DNA of 64,000 bases from Anaerobaca sp035448545 (GTDB taxonomy: Bacteria > Planctomycetota > Phycisphaerae > Sedimentisphaerales > Anaerobacaceae), in NCBI GenBank assembly GCA_035448545.1, contig DAOTJE010000004.1, forward strand, positions 62,001 through 126,000, written 5' to 3'. A program made the translations under genes and the position numbers. The notes beneath the pieces are model-generated. The model worked only from the letters and a program-made list of their open reading frames with translations, searched no databases and had not been told where the DNA came from. Shown piece after piece: positions 33,210 to 41,780 of the stretch (its first letter is position 1; each line of letters starts with the position of its first letter).

Positions 33210-34601
33210 ATGCACAAGCGGACGAAGAGAATACTGGTAGTTGTTGGGGGCATCGTGGCGTTGCTGGTCATCGCCTATGGTGTCGCGCTGGCTCGGTCCA
33301 CGGTCAAGCTGCGGCAGGCGTACGCAGACCTCGAAGCGGCGGGACGGCCCATGAAGGCGGCCCAGGTCATTCCCGAGCCGGTTCCGGAAGGCAGAAATGC
33401 CGCGCTGCTGTATCAGCGCGCCGTCACGACACTCAAGGAGTTGCCCGCCCCCGGGAAGGACATGCTCGACTACCTCGGCAAGCTGGCCTACGGCTTGCTG
33501 GCCGACGATCTCGATGCCAATCAGGTCGATGAGTTCGAGGAACTCCTCAAACGAGAGGAAGTGGCTTCAGCACTATCGTCGCTCGAAGAGGCCATGCGGC
33601 GGCCCGAATGCCGATTCGATCGGGACTACAGGGCCGGCCAGCTCAATGGGCCGTTCGGATTCCATGATTTGCGACGTGTGGCAGCCATTGCCCGGGCCAG
33701 GGCGTACCACCAGATCAAAGCAGGTGGTGGGACCGAGGTCTGGGACACTGTGCGGGGGCAGTTCACGATCGCCGATGCGTTGGTTTCCGACCCGAGTATG
33801 GACACCCAGTTCGCGCGTCTGTGTCTGATCCGAGACTGCTGCTACACGATTCAGAAGCTCTGCGGGGTCGCCCCGCCGGACGCGGATACCTGTCGGAAGA
33901 TGCAGGATGTGCTGGAAGATCTCGATGGCGTACAACCTCTGGTGCGAGCGGTGGACGCCGAACGGTTGGTGCGAGGCGAGTGGTTCTTCCATCTGTCGAG
34001 CGACGAGTTGTACGAGGCCATGCAGAACGATCAGCCGGTGGGCAACGAGGAAAGTGCCCTGGATACGATCAATCGGGCGATGTTTCGCGTCGTGACTTTC
34101 CGGCCGTTGTTCATCGCGGCCCACGCCGCCTATCTGCGTGCGATGCACAAAGCCGTACAGATGTTCGAGAGCCCCTACGTGCCGAGGGACACGGGCATTC
34201 AAAAGGAGTTCAACGACGCGAGGGGCAAGCACTTTCTGACCCATTGGGCAACGCAGGTGAACGACTTCTTCAAAGGGGTCCATTGCGACATGGTGGCCCG
34301 GCTGCATATGACCCGGGCCGGGCTGGGGCTGCTCGAATACCGCAGGGAACACGGCGCCTTCCCGTCATCGCTCGACGATTTGAAGCTGGAGAAGCTCATC
34401 GACCCGTACGTGGAGCAACCGCTCCGCTACCGTGCCGAACAGAATGGTTTTCTCGTCTACAGCGCCGGCGAGGACATGCACGACAATGACGGCATTCCGA
34501 AGGAGCGCAAGAGGTCGGATGATCCTCGCCGCGAAGTGCCGGAGTACGACCTGCTCTGGCGGTTCAGTGACACCGAGGGCAGCACAACCGAGAACATCTG
34601 A
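33210..34601 (+). CDS. Single-TM protein of unknown function in the ABC cassette
   Basis: 463 residues: an N-terminal TM (RILVVVGGIVALLVIAYGVA, about 7-28), then a soluble, mainly helical body facing the outside. Identifiable landmarks are only general: GRNAALLYQRAVTTLKELP, ARAYHQIKAGGG and LGLLEYRREHGAFPSSLDDL. The last piece resembles a segment common in planctomycete exported proteins that precedes a small beta domain (PLRYRAEQNGFLVYSAGED). AGGGGACGAG precedes the ATG. It lies 47 bases after the regulator and 33 before the first ATPase, so it belongs to the operon. Function unknown. Confidence 0.6.
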   Translation: MHKRTKRILVVVGGIVALLVIAYGVALARSTVKLRQAYADLEAAGRPMKAAQVIPEPVPEGRNAALLYQRAVTTLKELPAPGKDMLDYLGKLAYGLLADDLDANQVDEFEELLKREEVASALSSLEEAMRRPECRFDRDYRAGQLNGPFGFHDLRRVAAIARARAYHQIKAGGGTEVWDTVRGQFTIADALVSDPSMDTQFARLCLIRDCCYTIQKLCGVAPPDADTCRKMQDVLEDLDGVQPLVRAVDAERLVRGEWFFHLSSDELYEAMQNDQPVGNEESALDTINRAMFRVVTFRPLFIAAHAAYLRAMHKAVQMFESPYVPRDTGIQKEFNDARGKHFLTHWATQVNDFFKGVHCDMVARLHMTRAGLGLLEYRREHGAFPSSLDDLKLEKLIDPYVEQPLRYRAEQNGFLVYSAGEDMHDNDGIPKERKRSDDPRREVPEYDLLWRFSDTEGSTTENI

Positions 34602-34634
34602 GATTCTGACGGATTCGTAAAAGGGAGATGCACT

Positions 34635-35615
34635 GTGCTTGTGCCGACATGTGAGAAGCCGGCTTGCGAATGGGGTGTGCCGCCGATGGTCGTGGAATGC
34701 GCAGGTCTGACGAAAGTCTTCCGCAGGCCGTTTGCAAGTCTCGACAAGGCCGTATATGCCCTGCGGGAGGTGTCGTTGTCCGTGCGGAAGGGGCAGATCG
34801 TCGGACTGATCGGTCCCAACGGCGCGGGCAAGTCCACGCTGCTGAACCTGATCGCGGGACTGATCCTGCCCACGCAAGGGCGGGTCACGGTCTGCGGCCA
34901 TCCGGCCCGGTCGGTGGGCGCGCGACACTATCTGGGTTTCATGCCGGAACACCCGGTCTTTCCGGGCCTGTACAGCGCCCGAGCGGTGCTGCGCTACCAC
35001 GGTGCACTGCTGGGGCTCGCACGCGACGGCATCGCCCGGCAGGTGGACAAGTCTATCGAGCAATTGCACATGGAGGAGTTCGCCGACCGGCCGGCCTCCG
35101 ATTTCTCGCAAGGCATGAAACAGCGGCTGGCGCTGGCCATCGCCATGATGTCCGATCCGCAGTTGCTGTTGCTTGACGAGCCGAGCAACGGACTGGACCC
35201 GATTGGTATTATCGAGCTGCGCGATCTGCTCCAGCAGTTGCGTGGCCGCGGCACGTCGGTCGTGATCAGCTCCCACCGATTGGGCGAACTGGAGAAACTG
35301 ACAAACGACTACATCTTCATGCACCGGGGCCGGATCGTGCAGTTCGGCGATGAGCTTAACGCCAGCCAGGCGGGGCAGCTTCACGTGGGCGTGGTCTCCA
35401 ACGGGGAAGCTCTGGCCCGGTCAACGCTGCCCGCTTCTAAGGTGCTTGGTGCCTCCGACAAGGAGATGATGATTGCGATCGGCGACGCCGACGAGGTCCC
35501 CGGCATCGTAAGCGACCTCGTGACGAACGGCGCGAGGATCACGAGTGTCGTACTGAAGCGAGAGGACATCGAAGACGTTTTTCTGCGTCTGTGTGGCGAG
35601 GGGAACGGCCAATGA
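34635..35615 (+). CDS. ABC transporter ATPase subunit
   Basis: 326 residues. ATP-binding subunit with Walker A GPNGAGKST, a Q-loop region (YLGFMPEHPVFPGLYSARAV), signature SQGMKQR, Walker B LLLLDEPSNGLD and switch His in VISSHRLGE. The C-terminal 90 residues form an extra domain as in drug/antibiotic exporters. GTG 34635 follows AAGGGAGATG; a first Met with full homology occurs at residue 18, so the true start may be later. Its stop overlaps the permease start (ATGA). Confidence 0.9.
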   Translation: MLVPTCEKPACEWGVPPMVVECAGLTKVFRRPFASLDKAVYALREVSLSVRKGQIVGLIGPNGAGKSTLLNLIAGLILPTQGRVTVCGHPARSVGARHYLGFMPEHPVFPGLYSARAVLRYHGALLGLARDGIARQVDKSIEQLHMEEFADRPASDFSQGMKQRLALAIAMMSDPQLLLLDEPSNGLDPIGIIELRDLLQQLRGRGTSVVISSHRLGELEKLTNDYIFMHRGRIVQFGDELNASQAGQLHVGVVSNGEALARSTLPASKVLGASDKEMMIAIGDADEVPGIVSDLVTNGARITSVVLKREDIEDVFLRLCGEGNGQ

Positions 35616-36376
35616 GAGCGTACGAGCTGATACGGGAAACTTACTTCCGACGGAGCTACATCTGGATTGCGCACCTGACTTGGCTGCTGATGTACGGGGT
35701 GTACTGGTGGAGTCTCGTTCCCACCAAAACGGAGACCACCGGCAAGTTCATCCTCTTCGGGAGCGGCCTGTTCCTGGCCTTGACCCTCAGCGCGGGGATC
35801 CTCGGTGACGACATTGCCTCCGGCCGGATCTGCGTGCTCGTGACCAAACCGTTTTGGACGGGCAAGCTCTACCTCTTTCGGTTGGTCGGTCTGTCGCTGC
35901 AGGCGGCCGTCCACCTTCTGCTGACCGGCGTTCTGCTCAGCGTGCTGGATTGGTTGACGCCCAGAAACAGCATCGACGGAATTGGCGTGTGGCTGCTGGC
36001 CTCGTGGCTGCTGTTCAACACGGTCGCGGCCCTTTCCACGTCCCTGTCGACCTTGCTCGGGCGGGCGTTCAATTCCCTCCTGCTGCTTGTTGTCTTTATC
36101 GCGGGCTATCTCCTGATGAACGTCCTGATTGGTTTGCTGCACGGAGAAGCGGGGGCGGGCTGGCTGACCGCCTTCGTACGGTACGCGTGGCCTCCCTTCG
36201 AGCTGTTGCGCAAGTTGGCCGAGGGAGAATATGGCCCGTACGCGTTGACGGTCGGCCGGTTCAGTCTGTCCAAGAGCGTGGCCTGTGTGGTGCACAGCCT
36301 GATCCTCACGTGCATCTATGGCGCTGTTGGAATGCTGCTGCTCTGTCGGCGGCAGTTCTCGCGCGTGCGGGATTGA
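35612..36376 (+). CDS. ABC-2-type permease
   Basis: 254 residues with about six TM segments (LTWLLMYGVYWWSLV, LFLALTLSAGIL, LQAAVHLLLTGVLLSVL, LLASWLLFNTVAALS, LLLLVVFIAGYLLMNVLI, LILTCIYGAVGMLLL). Between TM2 and TM3 lies the cytoplasmic GDDIASGRICVLVTKPFWTG segment typical of ABC-2 exporters. It is translationally coupled to the ATPase at 34635. Substrate unknown. Confidence 0.85.
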   Translation: MRAYELIRETYFRRSYIWIAHLTWLLMYGVYWWSLVPTKTETTGKFILFGSGLFLALTLSAGILGDDIASGRICVLVTKPFWTGKLYLFRLVGLSLQAAVHLLLTGVLLSVLDWLTPRNSIDGIGVWLLASWLLFNTVAALSTSLSTLLGRAFNSLLLLVVFIAGYLLMNVLIGLLHGEAGAGWLTAFVRYAWPPFELLRKLAEGEYGPYALTVGRFSLSKSVACVVHSLILTCIYGAVGMLLLCRRQFSRVRD

Positions 36377-36390
36377 CGATTGTGAACTCT

Positions 36391-37671
36391 ATGCAGATGA
36401 GAGACAAGATCAACATCTGGATCGCAGTGGCGGCGGCCGCGGTTGTGGAGATCTGGGCTCTGTATGTGGTCAGCGCCTCCGCCGCGCGCTGGCGGCCGAC
36501 GATGATTGTGGAGAACGAGCCGCAGGCGCGGCCTTTGTATGAGGCAATGCTCGATGCGGCGCGCCGCGCACAGACCCTGTCATATCGAAGTATCTGCAGT
36601 GGCCCGGGCAGCGAGCCTTCGGCCTGCACGGTCCGCCTGAAGAAGCCGAATCTCATTCGCGTGGATCTGACCAACGGGATGAGCACGAAGGTCACGACCG
36701 TCCTTGCCGACGGCGATCGCCTCCGGATCTTCTGGTCGAGCGACCGTCCCTTTCTGAAAGTTGACGATTTTGCACGTTACGAACAGACCCAATCCAACGT
36801 CTATGTAGACATGACCTGTTCCCCGGACATCGACGTTCTGAGCGAGATGACCCGGCTCGGGGTTGCCTGGAGCAATATGATCTGGTCTCCGCGTCTGTTC
36901 TTTGGCGGTGCGGATGAATTCGAGCCCTATATTGACGGAATCCGGCTTCGCGGTACGAACGAGATTGGGGGCCAGGACTGCGACGTGATCGAGGTCAGCT
37001 ACTTCAAGGCGCAGCGTATGCGGCATTACTGGCTCTCTCGGGAGGACCACCTGCCCCGGCGGATCAAGGAGATCGTTCGCCTGGCCGACAACCACGTGGT
37101 GGTGGAGGAATGGTGGCGTGTGGAAATCGACTCTTCGATCCCAAACGAGCAGTTCGCGTGGTCCCCGCCGGAAGGGCATCGTGTGTGGAATCCGCCGTCG
37201 TTGGACGAGTTCCTCTTGGAGCCTGGGACAGAGGCGCCCGGTTTCGAGCTGTCCTCGGCCTCGGGAAACACGATTCGTCTGGCCGACTTTCAGGGCCGCG
37301 TGGTATGGCTCTGTATCTGGCGAGTCGGGTCGCCTGCGTGTCGCGATGAAGTGCGGTATCTTCAGTCCTTGCATGAAAAGGCGAAGGATAAGGGGCTTGT
37401 GATTCTCGGCGTCAACGTCGCCGACGACCGGCGCATCGCGCAGACATTCCTTCGCGACGAAGGGATTACGTTTCCCTGCATTCTCGATTCCTCCAAGGAG
37501 GCAGAGAAGCTCTTCGCAGAGAGCTATGGAGTCAAATCCGACAGCCCACCGGTCGGTTTCCTTATCGGTGCCGATGGAAAAGTGGTGGACGCCTGGAGTG
37601 GTTCCGATGAGAATCACGCCCGCGCCGCAGCGGCGCTGCACGCGGCGGGTGTGTCTGATGTGGGCGATTGA
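36391..37671 (+). CDS. Membrane-anchored LolA/DUF2092-like plus redoxin-fold protein with S-x-x-C active site
   Basis: 426 residues (GTG 36382 is also possible). TM anchor at about 6-28 (WIAVAAAAVVEIWALYVVSA). Residues 45-260 look like the outer-membrane lipoprotein carrier fold (RVDLTNGMSTKVTTVLADGD, IDGIRLRGTNEIGGQDCDVI, YWLSREDHLPRRIKEIV). Residues 285-426 are an AhpC/TSA-TlpA domain (APGFELSSASGNTIRLADFQ, VILGVNVADDRRIAQTFL, PPVGFLIGADGKVVDAW). The usual W-C-x-x-C reads G-S314-P-A-C317, so the nucleophilic Cys is Ser. It lies between the two ATPase/permease pairs in the same operon, with very short spacers. Confidence 0.75.
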   Translation: MQMRDKINIWIAVAAAAVVEIWALYVVSASAARWRPTMIVENEPQARPLYEAMLDAARRAQTLSYRSICSGPGSEPSACTVRLKKPNLIRVDLTNGMSTKVTTVLADGDRLRIFWSSDRPFLKVDDFARYEQTQSNVYVDMTCSPDIDVLSEMTRLGVAWSNMIWSPRLFFGGADEFEPYIDGIRLRGTNEIGGQDCDVIEVSYFKAQRMRHYWLSREDHLPRRIKEIVRLADNHVVVEEWWRVEIDSSIPNEQFAWSPPEGHRVWNPPSLDEFLLEPGTEAPGFELSSASGNTIRLADFQGRVVWLCIWRVGSPACRDEVRYLQSLHEKAKDKGLVILGVNVADDRRIAQTFLRDEGITFPCILDSSKEAEKLFAESYGVKSDSPPVGFLIGADGKVVDAWSGSDENHARAAAALHAAGVSDVGD

Positions 37672-37692
37672 GTGACGAACGAGAGGTCGGAT

Positions 37693-38607
37693 ATGGATGA
37701 ACACCCCATTGTGGTTGAGAATCTGGTCAAGTATTACGAGGGCCGCTGCGTGCTGGACGGCATCGATCTGAAGGTGCCGCCCGGCTGCATCTATGGGCTG
37801 TTGGGCCGCAACGGCTGTGGTAAGACCACGCTGATCCGCGCGCTGTTGGGCCTGGAGCCGCCCACGCGAGGCCGGACCCTGCTGCTCGGGCAGGATTCGA
37901 GAAGCCTGGCCGCCGCGACTCGGGCCCGCATCGGCTACGTGGCCGAGGGACACAATCTGATCCAGAACTACCGCGTCCGCCGGCTCATCGGGTTGTGCAA
38001 AGACCTGTCTCTGCGGTGGAACGCAGAGTTCTTCAACCATCTCATGGAGACCTTCCATCTGCCGATGGAACGCAAGGTCAAGGAGCTGTCGGCCGGCATG
38101 AGGGCCCAGCTCAACCTCGCGCTGGCGATGGCGGCCGATCCCGAGCTGCTGATCCTCGACGACCCGACGCTCGGTCTCGACACGGTCGCGCGTCGCCAGT
38201 TCCTCGAACTGGCCATCGACCTGATCCAGAAACAGGACCGCACGATCCTGTTCAGCTCGCACATTCTCGGGGACGTCGAACGCATCGCCGACCGCGTTGG
38301 CATCATGGCCGGCGGCAAGCTCGTTGTGGACTGCGAGCTCGAAGAGCTCAAGCGGCGCGTCTGCAAGCTGCGGATCCTGTTCCCGTCGACGGCTCCGGAG
38401 AACCTGTACATCACGGAGATCATCAACCAGCGAAACACCGGACGCGAGATGGTGCTCACCGTCGCCAACTGGAATCCGCAGAAACAGGCCATCCTCGAAA
38501 CGTTCGGGCCCGAGAGCTGCACCGAACTGGCGATGACCTTGGAAGACATCTTCATCGAATGCACGAGGCCGTCTGGTGCGGCGGTCCTCGAGGGAAGTGA
38601 GGTTTGA
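37693..38607 (+). CDS. ABC transporter ATPase subunit (second)
   Basis: 304 residues from ATG 37693, preceded by GAGAGG (GTG 37672 is an alternative directly after the redoxin stop). Walker A LLGRNGCGKTT, signature ELSAGMRAQ, Walker B LLILDDPTLGLD and FSSHILGD for the switch. LDD in place of LDE at Walker B puts Asp where the catalytic Glu normally sits, so hydrolysis may be slow. The C-terminal part is typical of YtrB-like ATPases, matching the YtrA-type regulator. It overlaps the next gene's upstream region and is followed one base later by the permease ATG. Confidence 0.88.
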   Translation: MDEHPIVVENLVKYYEGRCVLDGIDLKVPPGCIYGLLGRNGCGKTTLIRALLGLEPPTRGRTLLLGQDSRSLAAATRARIGYVAEGHNLIQNYRVRRLIGLCKDLSLRWNAEFFNHLMETFHLPMERKVKELSAGMRAQLNLALAMAADPELLILDDPTLGLDTVARRQFLELAIDLIQKQDRTILFSSHILGDVERIADRVGIMAGGKLVVDCELEELKRRVCKLRILFPSTAPENLYITEIINQRNTGREMVLTVANWNPQKQAILETFGPESCTELAMTLEDIFIECTRPSGAAVLEGSEV

Positions 38608-38608
38608 C

Positions 38609-39250
38609 ATGCGGACGTTCCTGACGCTTTTGAAACGCGAGATCATCGACCATATCGCCTACTTTGTGGGGGCCTTGGTCCTGAGCGGATTGCTGACGGC
38701 GTTGCTGGCTTCGATCAGTCTGGGCCTGGAAGGGGGCGATCGGGAGCTCGTGGCTGTCGGAGGGCTGATCCCGGCCACGATTGTGGTCGTCGCCGGACTG
38801 TGCGCCTTGGGAGTGGCCCAGATGTACACGGATCGGACGCGAAACGTGTCGGCCTTCCTGATGGCGCTGCCTGTCACGCGGCCGCAGATCTTCGCCGCGC
38901 GCATCGCGGCCGGCGTGCTGGCGATTTTGATCCTGCTGGTCCCCCTCATGATCGCGGGCTCGATCGTGTTGGGCCTTCAGCGAGCCGAGGTCCCGTTGTA
39001 TCGCGGGATACTTGCGGATGTGTTCCGCAGTGTCTTCCTGACGTGCCTGGGCTGCTACAGCGTCGGGATCTACGCCGGATGGAACCGGGGCTCACTGGCG
39101 CCGACGTTGGGGGTACTGCCCGTCGTCATGCTTGTTCCTCTGCTGCTTGTGATCAAGGGGTTCGGCCTGGAAGTCGCTGGAATCCTGGCGGTCTTCGTTG
39201 TGGCCTGCCTGGCCGGCGCCTGGTGCCGCTTCTCGTCGTCGTCGCTTTAG
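38609..39250 (+). CDS. ABC-2-type permease (second)
   Basis: 213 residues with six TM segments: IAYFVGALVLSGLLTALLAS, LIPATIVVVAGLCALGVAQM, VLAILILLVPLMIAGSIVLG, SVFLTCLGCYSVGIYAG, VLPVVMLVPLLLVIKG and GILAVFVVACLAGA. The YTDRTRNVSAFLMALPVTRP loop after TM2 is the ABC-2 'coupling' region. The protein is short, as in the YtrC/D type. It pairs with the ATPase at 37693. Confidence 0.85.
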   Translation: MRTFLTLLKREIIDHIAYFVGALVLSGLLTALLASISLGLEGGDRELVAVGGLIPATIVVVAGLCALGVAQMYTDRTRNVSAFLMALPVTRPQIFAARIAAGVLAILILLVPLMIAGSIVLGLQRAEVPLYRGILADVFRSVFLTCLGCYSVGIYAGWNRGSLAPTLGVLPVVMLVPLLLVIKGFGLEVAGILAVFVVACLAGAWCRFSSSSL

Positions 39251-39262
39251 GAGTTCCGAACC

Positions 39263-40999
39263 ATGAAAACCACCACCAACTACGGCATCCGGGTCCTGGC
39301 CACGGGCTTTGTGGTTCTGGTGTTCTTCGCCATCCCCTTGTATTGGGGCCGGTACTTCGCGGAGTTGCTGCTCTGTGCCCGCATGCCCGAAGAGGCGACG
39401 CGAGTGGTGTTCTCGCCGTCAGGGATCTTGCCGGAGGAGATTGAGAACGACCCCAATGCAGACCAGCATTCCGTCGCTTCCGCACAAATGGATTTCGCAC
39501 CGCTCATTCACACACTGGGATTCACCGAATACCTTGTTTCCAGAATCCCCGGCGGGGATCGGTCGGATGTCTTCTATTATGCGCGGGACGGGGCCTGGAT
39601 GTATTTCGACCGGTCGGCCGGACAAATCGTCTTCCGTGACACGTATTGGCAGAAGAGGGATTCCGGTGGGAACGTCGAGCGCCAGACGGCGGTCTACTAT
39701 GCCGGTCCGGAGGGTGTGTCCATGACGCCGGGCGAAGTGCTCGGACAATTCCACGATCCCGTCCACGTGACCGGCGCCTCGCTGCACCACATCGTCTACG
39801 ACAGGAAGCTGCATCGTTTCTTCGCGATCGACGGCGAGACCATGACCGTCCAGGCCGGACTCCAACTGACGGACGCCATGGTGCGCAGGCCGCTGGTGGT
39901 GGGCTCTCCGCCACACTATGAAGGTCTCTCTCTCGGTTGGGAACCGCCCAAGAAACGAGTGGTGCGGGAAGCGCAGGATGAGGATTCGCCGCCGCGATAT
40001 GAGTATCACTGGACGATCCGATTCAGCACGAGCAGCAGTTACTGGAGCCGATACCTCCCTGTGATCGACGCGTCCGGGCAAATTGTTCTGTTGGACCAGC
40101 GGACACTGGAACTGGTCCCGGCAAAGGGCACGTTGCCCGCGCCCAAGACTTTATACGGCGAAGGATCGCGGCGGCCCTCGCAGTTGCTCGCATGCCGGGC
40201 GCCCGCGATCTGCATCGGGCCCGAACACGAATACGCCGGACTGCTTGCGGCCGTCCTCTCGCGCCAGGGGACGTCTGCGGCGATGTCGATCTTCGACAAG
40301 AATGGCAACCAGGTGGCGCATCTCGATACCCGGGGGACGCCCTACTCCGATAGGCATGACCCGCGCGAGCAACGGACCTGGATCAGTTCGGCCCGGGCGG
40401 CTCTGTTTGACGTGCCCTGGGCGCCGACGCTGACCATACTGAAGTACCTGCTGGAGAACGTGCATCCGCCTGTCCTGACGATCGCCTCGTTCTGCCTCGC
40501 CAACCGGATCGAGGCCGGCGCGAGCCACCGGACCCTGTTCCTGGTTCCAAATTCGTTCGCCGCGATGCACCGGGATCAGACTCAGCAGAGCATCGTCGCA
40601 CAATTCCTCGGGGCTCTGTGGATCATGCTGCCTGCGATCGGCCTGGCGGTCTTTCTGGCGTGGCGCGTGGTCCGCGACGCAGCGGCGGTGGGCCTGTCGC
40701 GTAATGCCCGGAGTCTCTGGCTGCTGGGCACACTGGCGTTCGGTCTGCCTGCCTATATCACGTATCGAATGACACGGCCGGCCTCCGGGCTTGTGACGTG
40801 TGCCGCGTGCGGCAAGATGCGACGCGCCGACATGGAACGATGCCACCTGTGCGGCGGGGCGTGGGACATGCCCGAGCTGGCGGCGCCGGCCTGGCGCGTG
40901 CTGGACGGCGGCGCGCCGGCGTCTGAGCCACCCGCCGAGTCCGAAAAACCTCTCGATGCGGGGGAACAGAAAACCGATTCATCTGTCGAATCTATGTGA
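39263..40999 (+). CDS. Large membrane protein with C-terminal zinc ribbon, ABC cassette
   Basis: 578 residues: N-terminal TM (VLATGFVVLVFFAIPLYWG), a 400-residue exported beta-rich domain, and two TMs near 455-505 (LGALWIMLPAIGLAVFLAW, SLWLLGTLAFGLPAYITY). A cytoplasmic zinc ribbon C-A-A-C...C-H-L-C (CAACGKMRRADMERCHLCGG) and an acidic tail follow. The middle domain has repeated beta motifs (VYYAGPEGVSMTPGEVL, PVIDASGQIVLLDQ) but I cannot assign a family. It ends the ABC operon, 12 bases after the permease. A large exported domain tied to a zinc ribbon suggests sensing or an accessory subunit; this is inference. Confidence 0.65.
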   Translation: MKTTTNYGIRVLATGFVVLVFFAIPLYWGRYFAELLLCARMPEEATRVVFSPSGILPEEIENDPNADQHSVASAQMDFAPLIHTLGFTEYLVSRIPGGDRSDVFYYARDGAWMYFDRSAGQIVFRDTYWQKRDSGGNVERQTAVYYAGPEGVSMTPGEVLGQFHDPVHVTGASLHHIVYDRKLHRFFAIDGETMTVQAGLQLTDAMVRRPLVVGSPPHYEGLSLGWEPPKKRVVREAQDEDSPPRYEYHWTIRFSTSSSYWSRYLPVIDASGQIVLLDQRTLELVPAKGTLPAPKTLYGEGSRRPSQLLACRAPAICIGPEHEYAGLLAAVLSRQGTSAAMSIFDKNGNQVAHLDTRGTPYSDRHDPREQRTWISSARAALFDVPWAPTLTILKYLLENVHPPVLTIASFCLANRIEAGASHRTLFLVPNSFAAMHRDQTQQSIVAQFLGALWIMLPAIGLAVFLAWRVVRDAAAVGLSRNARSLWLLGTLAFGLPAYITYRMTRPASGLVTCAACGKMRRADMERCHLCGGAWDMPELAAPAWRVLDGGAPASEPPAESEKPLDAGEQKTDSSVESM

Positions 41000-41161
41000 C
41001 CGCTTGTTCGAGACCGGCCTTTTATCAGTGAAGGCTACGGCGGAGGGCGAGCAGCATCGGCCGACGACCTCGGGCGGGATGGTCTCGCCCCGGTGGATGG
41101 TGCGCGCGACACAGAACCAGTAGTGACCAACCTGCATCGGTCGCAACACGGAGTACGGGAT

Positions 41162-41731
41162 ATGAGTGCGGAGAACAAACATATCCTCTTGCTGGTGCAA
41201 GCGAGTTCGGGAGATAGAAACGGTCTCGGAGAACTGGCTGACCTCGTCCGGCACCGGCTTTATCCCTTCGTGCTGCGGATCACACTCAATCACGATACAA
41301 CCGAGGACGTTCTTCAGGACACGCTGCTGGCGATGCTCCGTGGCGTCGAGTCGTTGCGCGACCCCGATCGGTTCTGGTCCTGGATGTACCGGATCGCTTA
41401 CACCAAGATCCAGGACACCTTCCGGCGGCGCCGCCTTCAGGCGGCCGCGCAGAGCAGTGTCCTGCGGGACCGACGGCTCGGCGACAGCGAGCGGGACGAA
41501 ATGGACAACCCGCTGGATTCGAGAATCCACGACGAGACCCTTGAGCACGTCGCCCTGGCAGTCGAACAGCTCAAGCGCCAGCACCAGGATGTTGTGCGTC
41601 TTCGCTACTACGAGGGACTGTCGTACACCGAGATCGCCTCGCGCACACAAACCACCGTGGAACGAGCGCGCGTCCGCTTTCACCGCGCCAAGGCATCCCT
41701 GCGACGACGACTGCAGGCCTGCTGGGCGTGA
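41162..41731 (+). CDS. ECF-type RNA polymerase sigma factor
   Basis: 189 residues. Region 2: LVRHRLYPFVLRITLNHDTT, EDVLQDTLLAML and DPDRFWSWMYRIAYTKIQDT; region 4: LKRQHQDVVRLRYYEGLSYT, EIASRTQTTVERARVRFHRA. The region 2-4 linker is unstructured. No anti-sigma gene is adjacent. The ATG at 41162 has GGAGTACGGG upstream; translation from 41093 is also open. It converges on the atypical response regulator at 41781. Confidence 0.85.
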   Translation: MSAENKHILLLVQASSGDRNGLGELADLVRHRLYPFVLRITLNHDTTEDVLQDTLLAMLRGVESLRDPDRFWSWMYRIAYTKIQDTFRRRRLQAAAQSSVLRDRRLGDSERDEMDNPLDSRIHDETLEHVALAVEQLKRQHQDVVRLRYYEGLSYTEIASRTQTTVERARVRFHRAKASLRRRLQACWA

Positions 41732-41780
41732 ATTCCGGCGGCCAATGCGCACGACGGTCCGGACGACGCGATCCGCGGAT

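Noticed and set aside
36580..38646. 688-codon minus-strand frame over the redoxin and second ATPase
   Set aside because: Composition is Arg/His/Gly/Val-rich without any fold motif; the + strand encodes clear ABC and redoxin domains.
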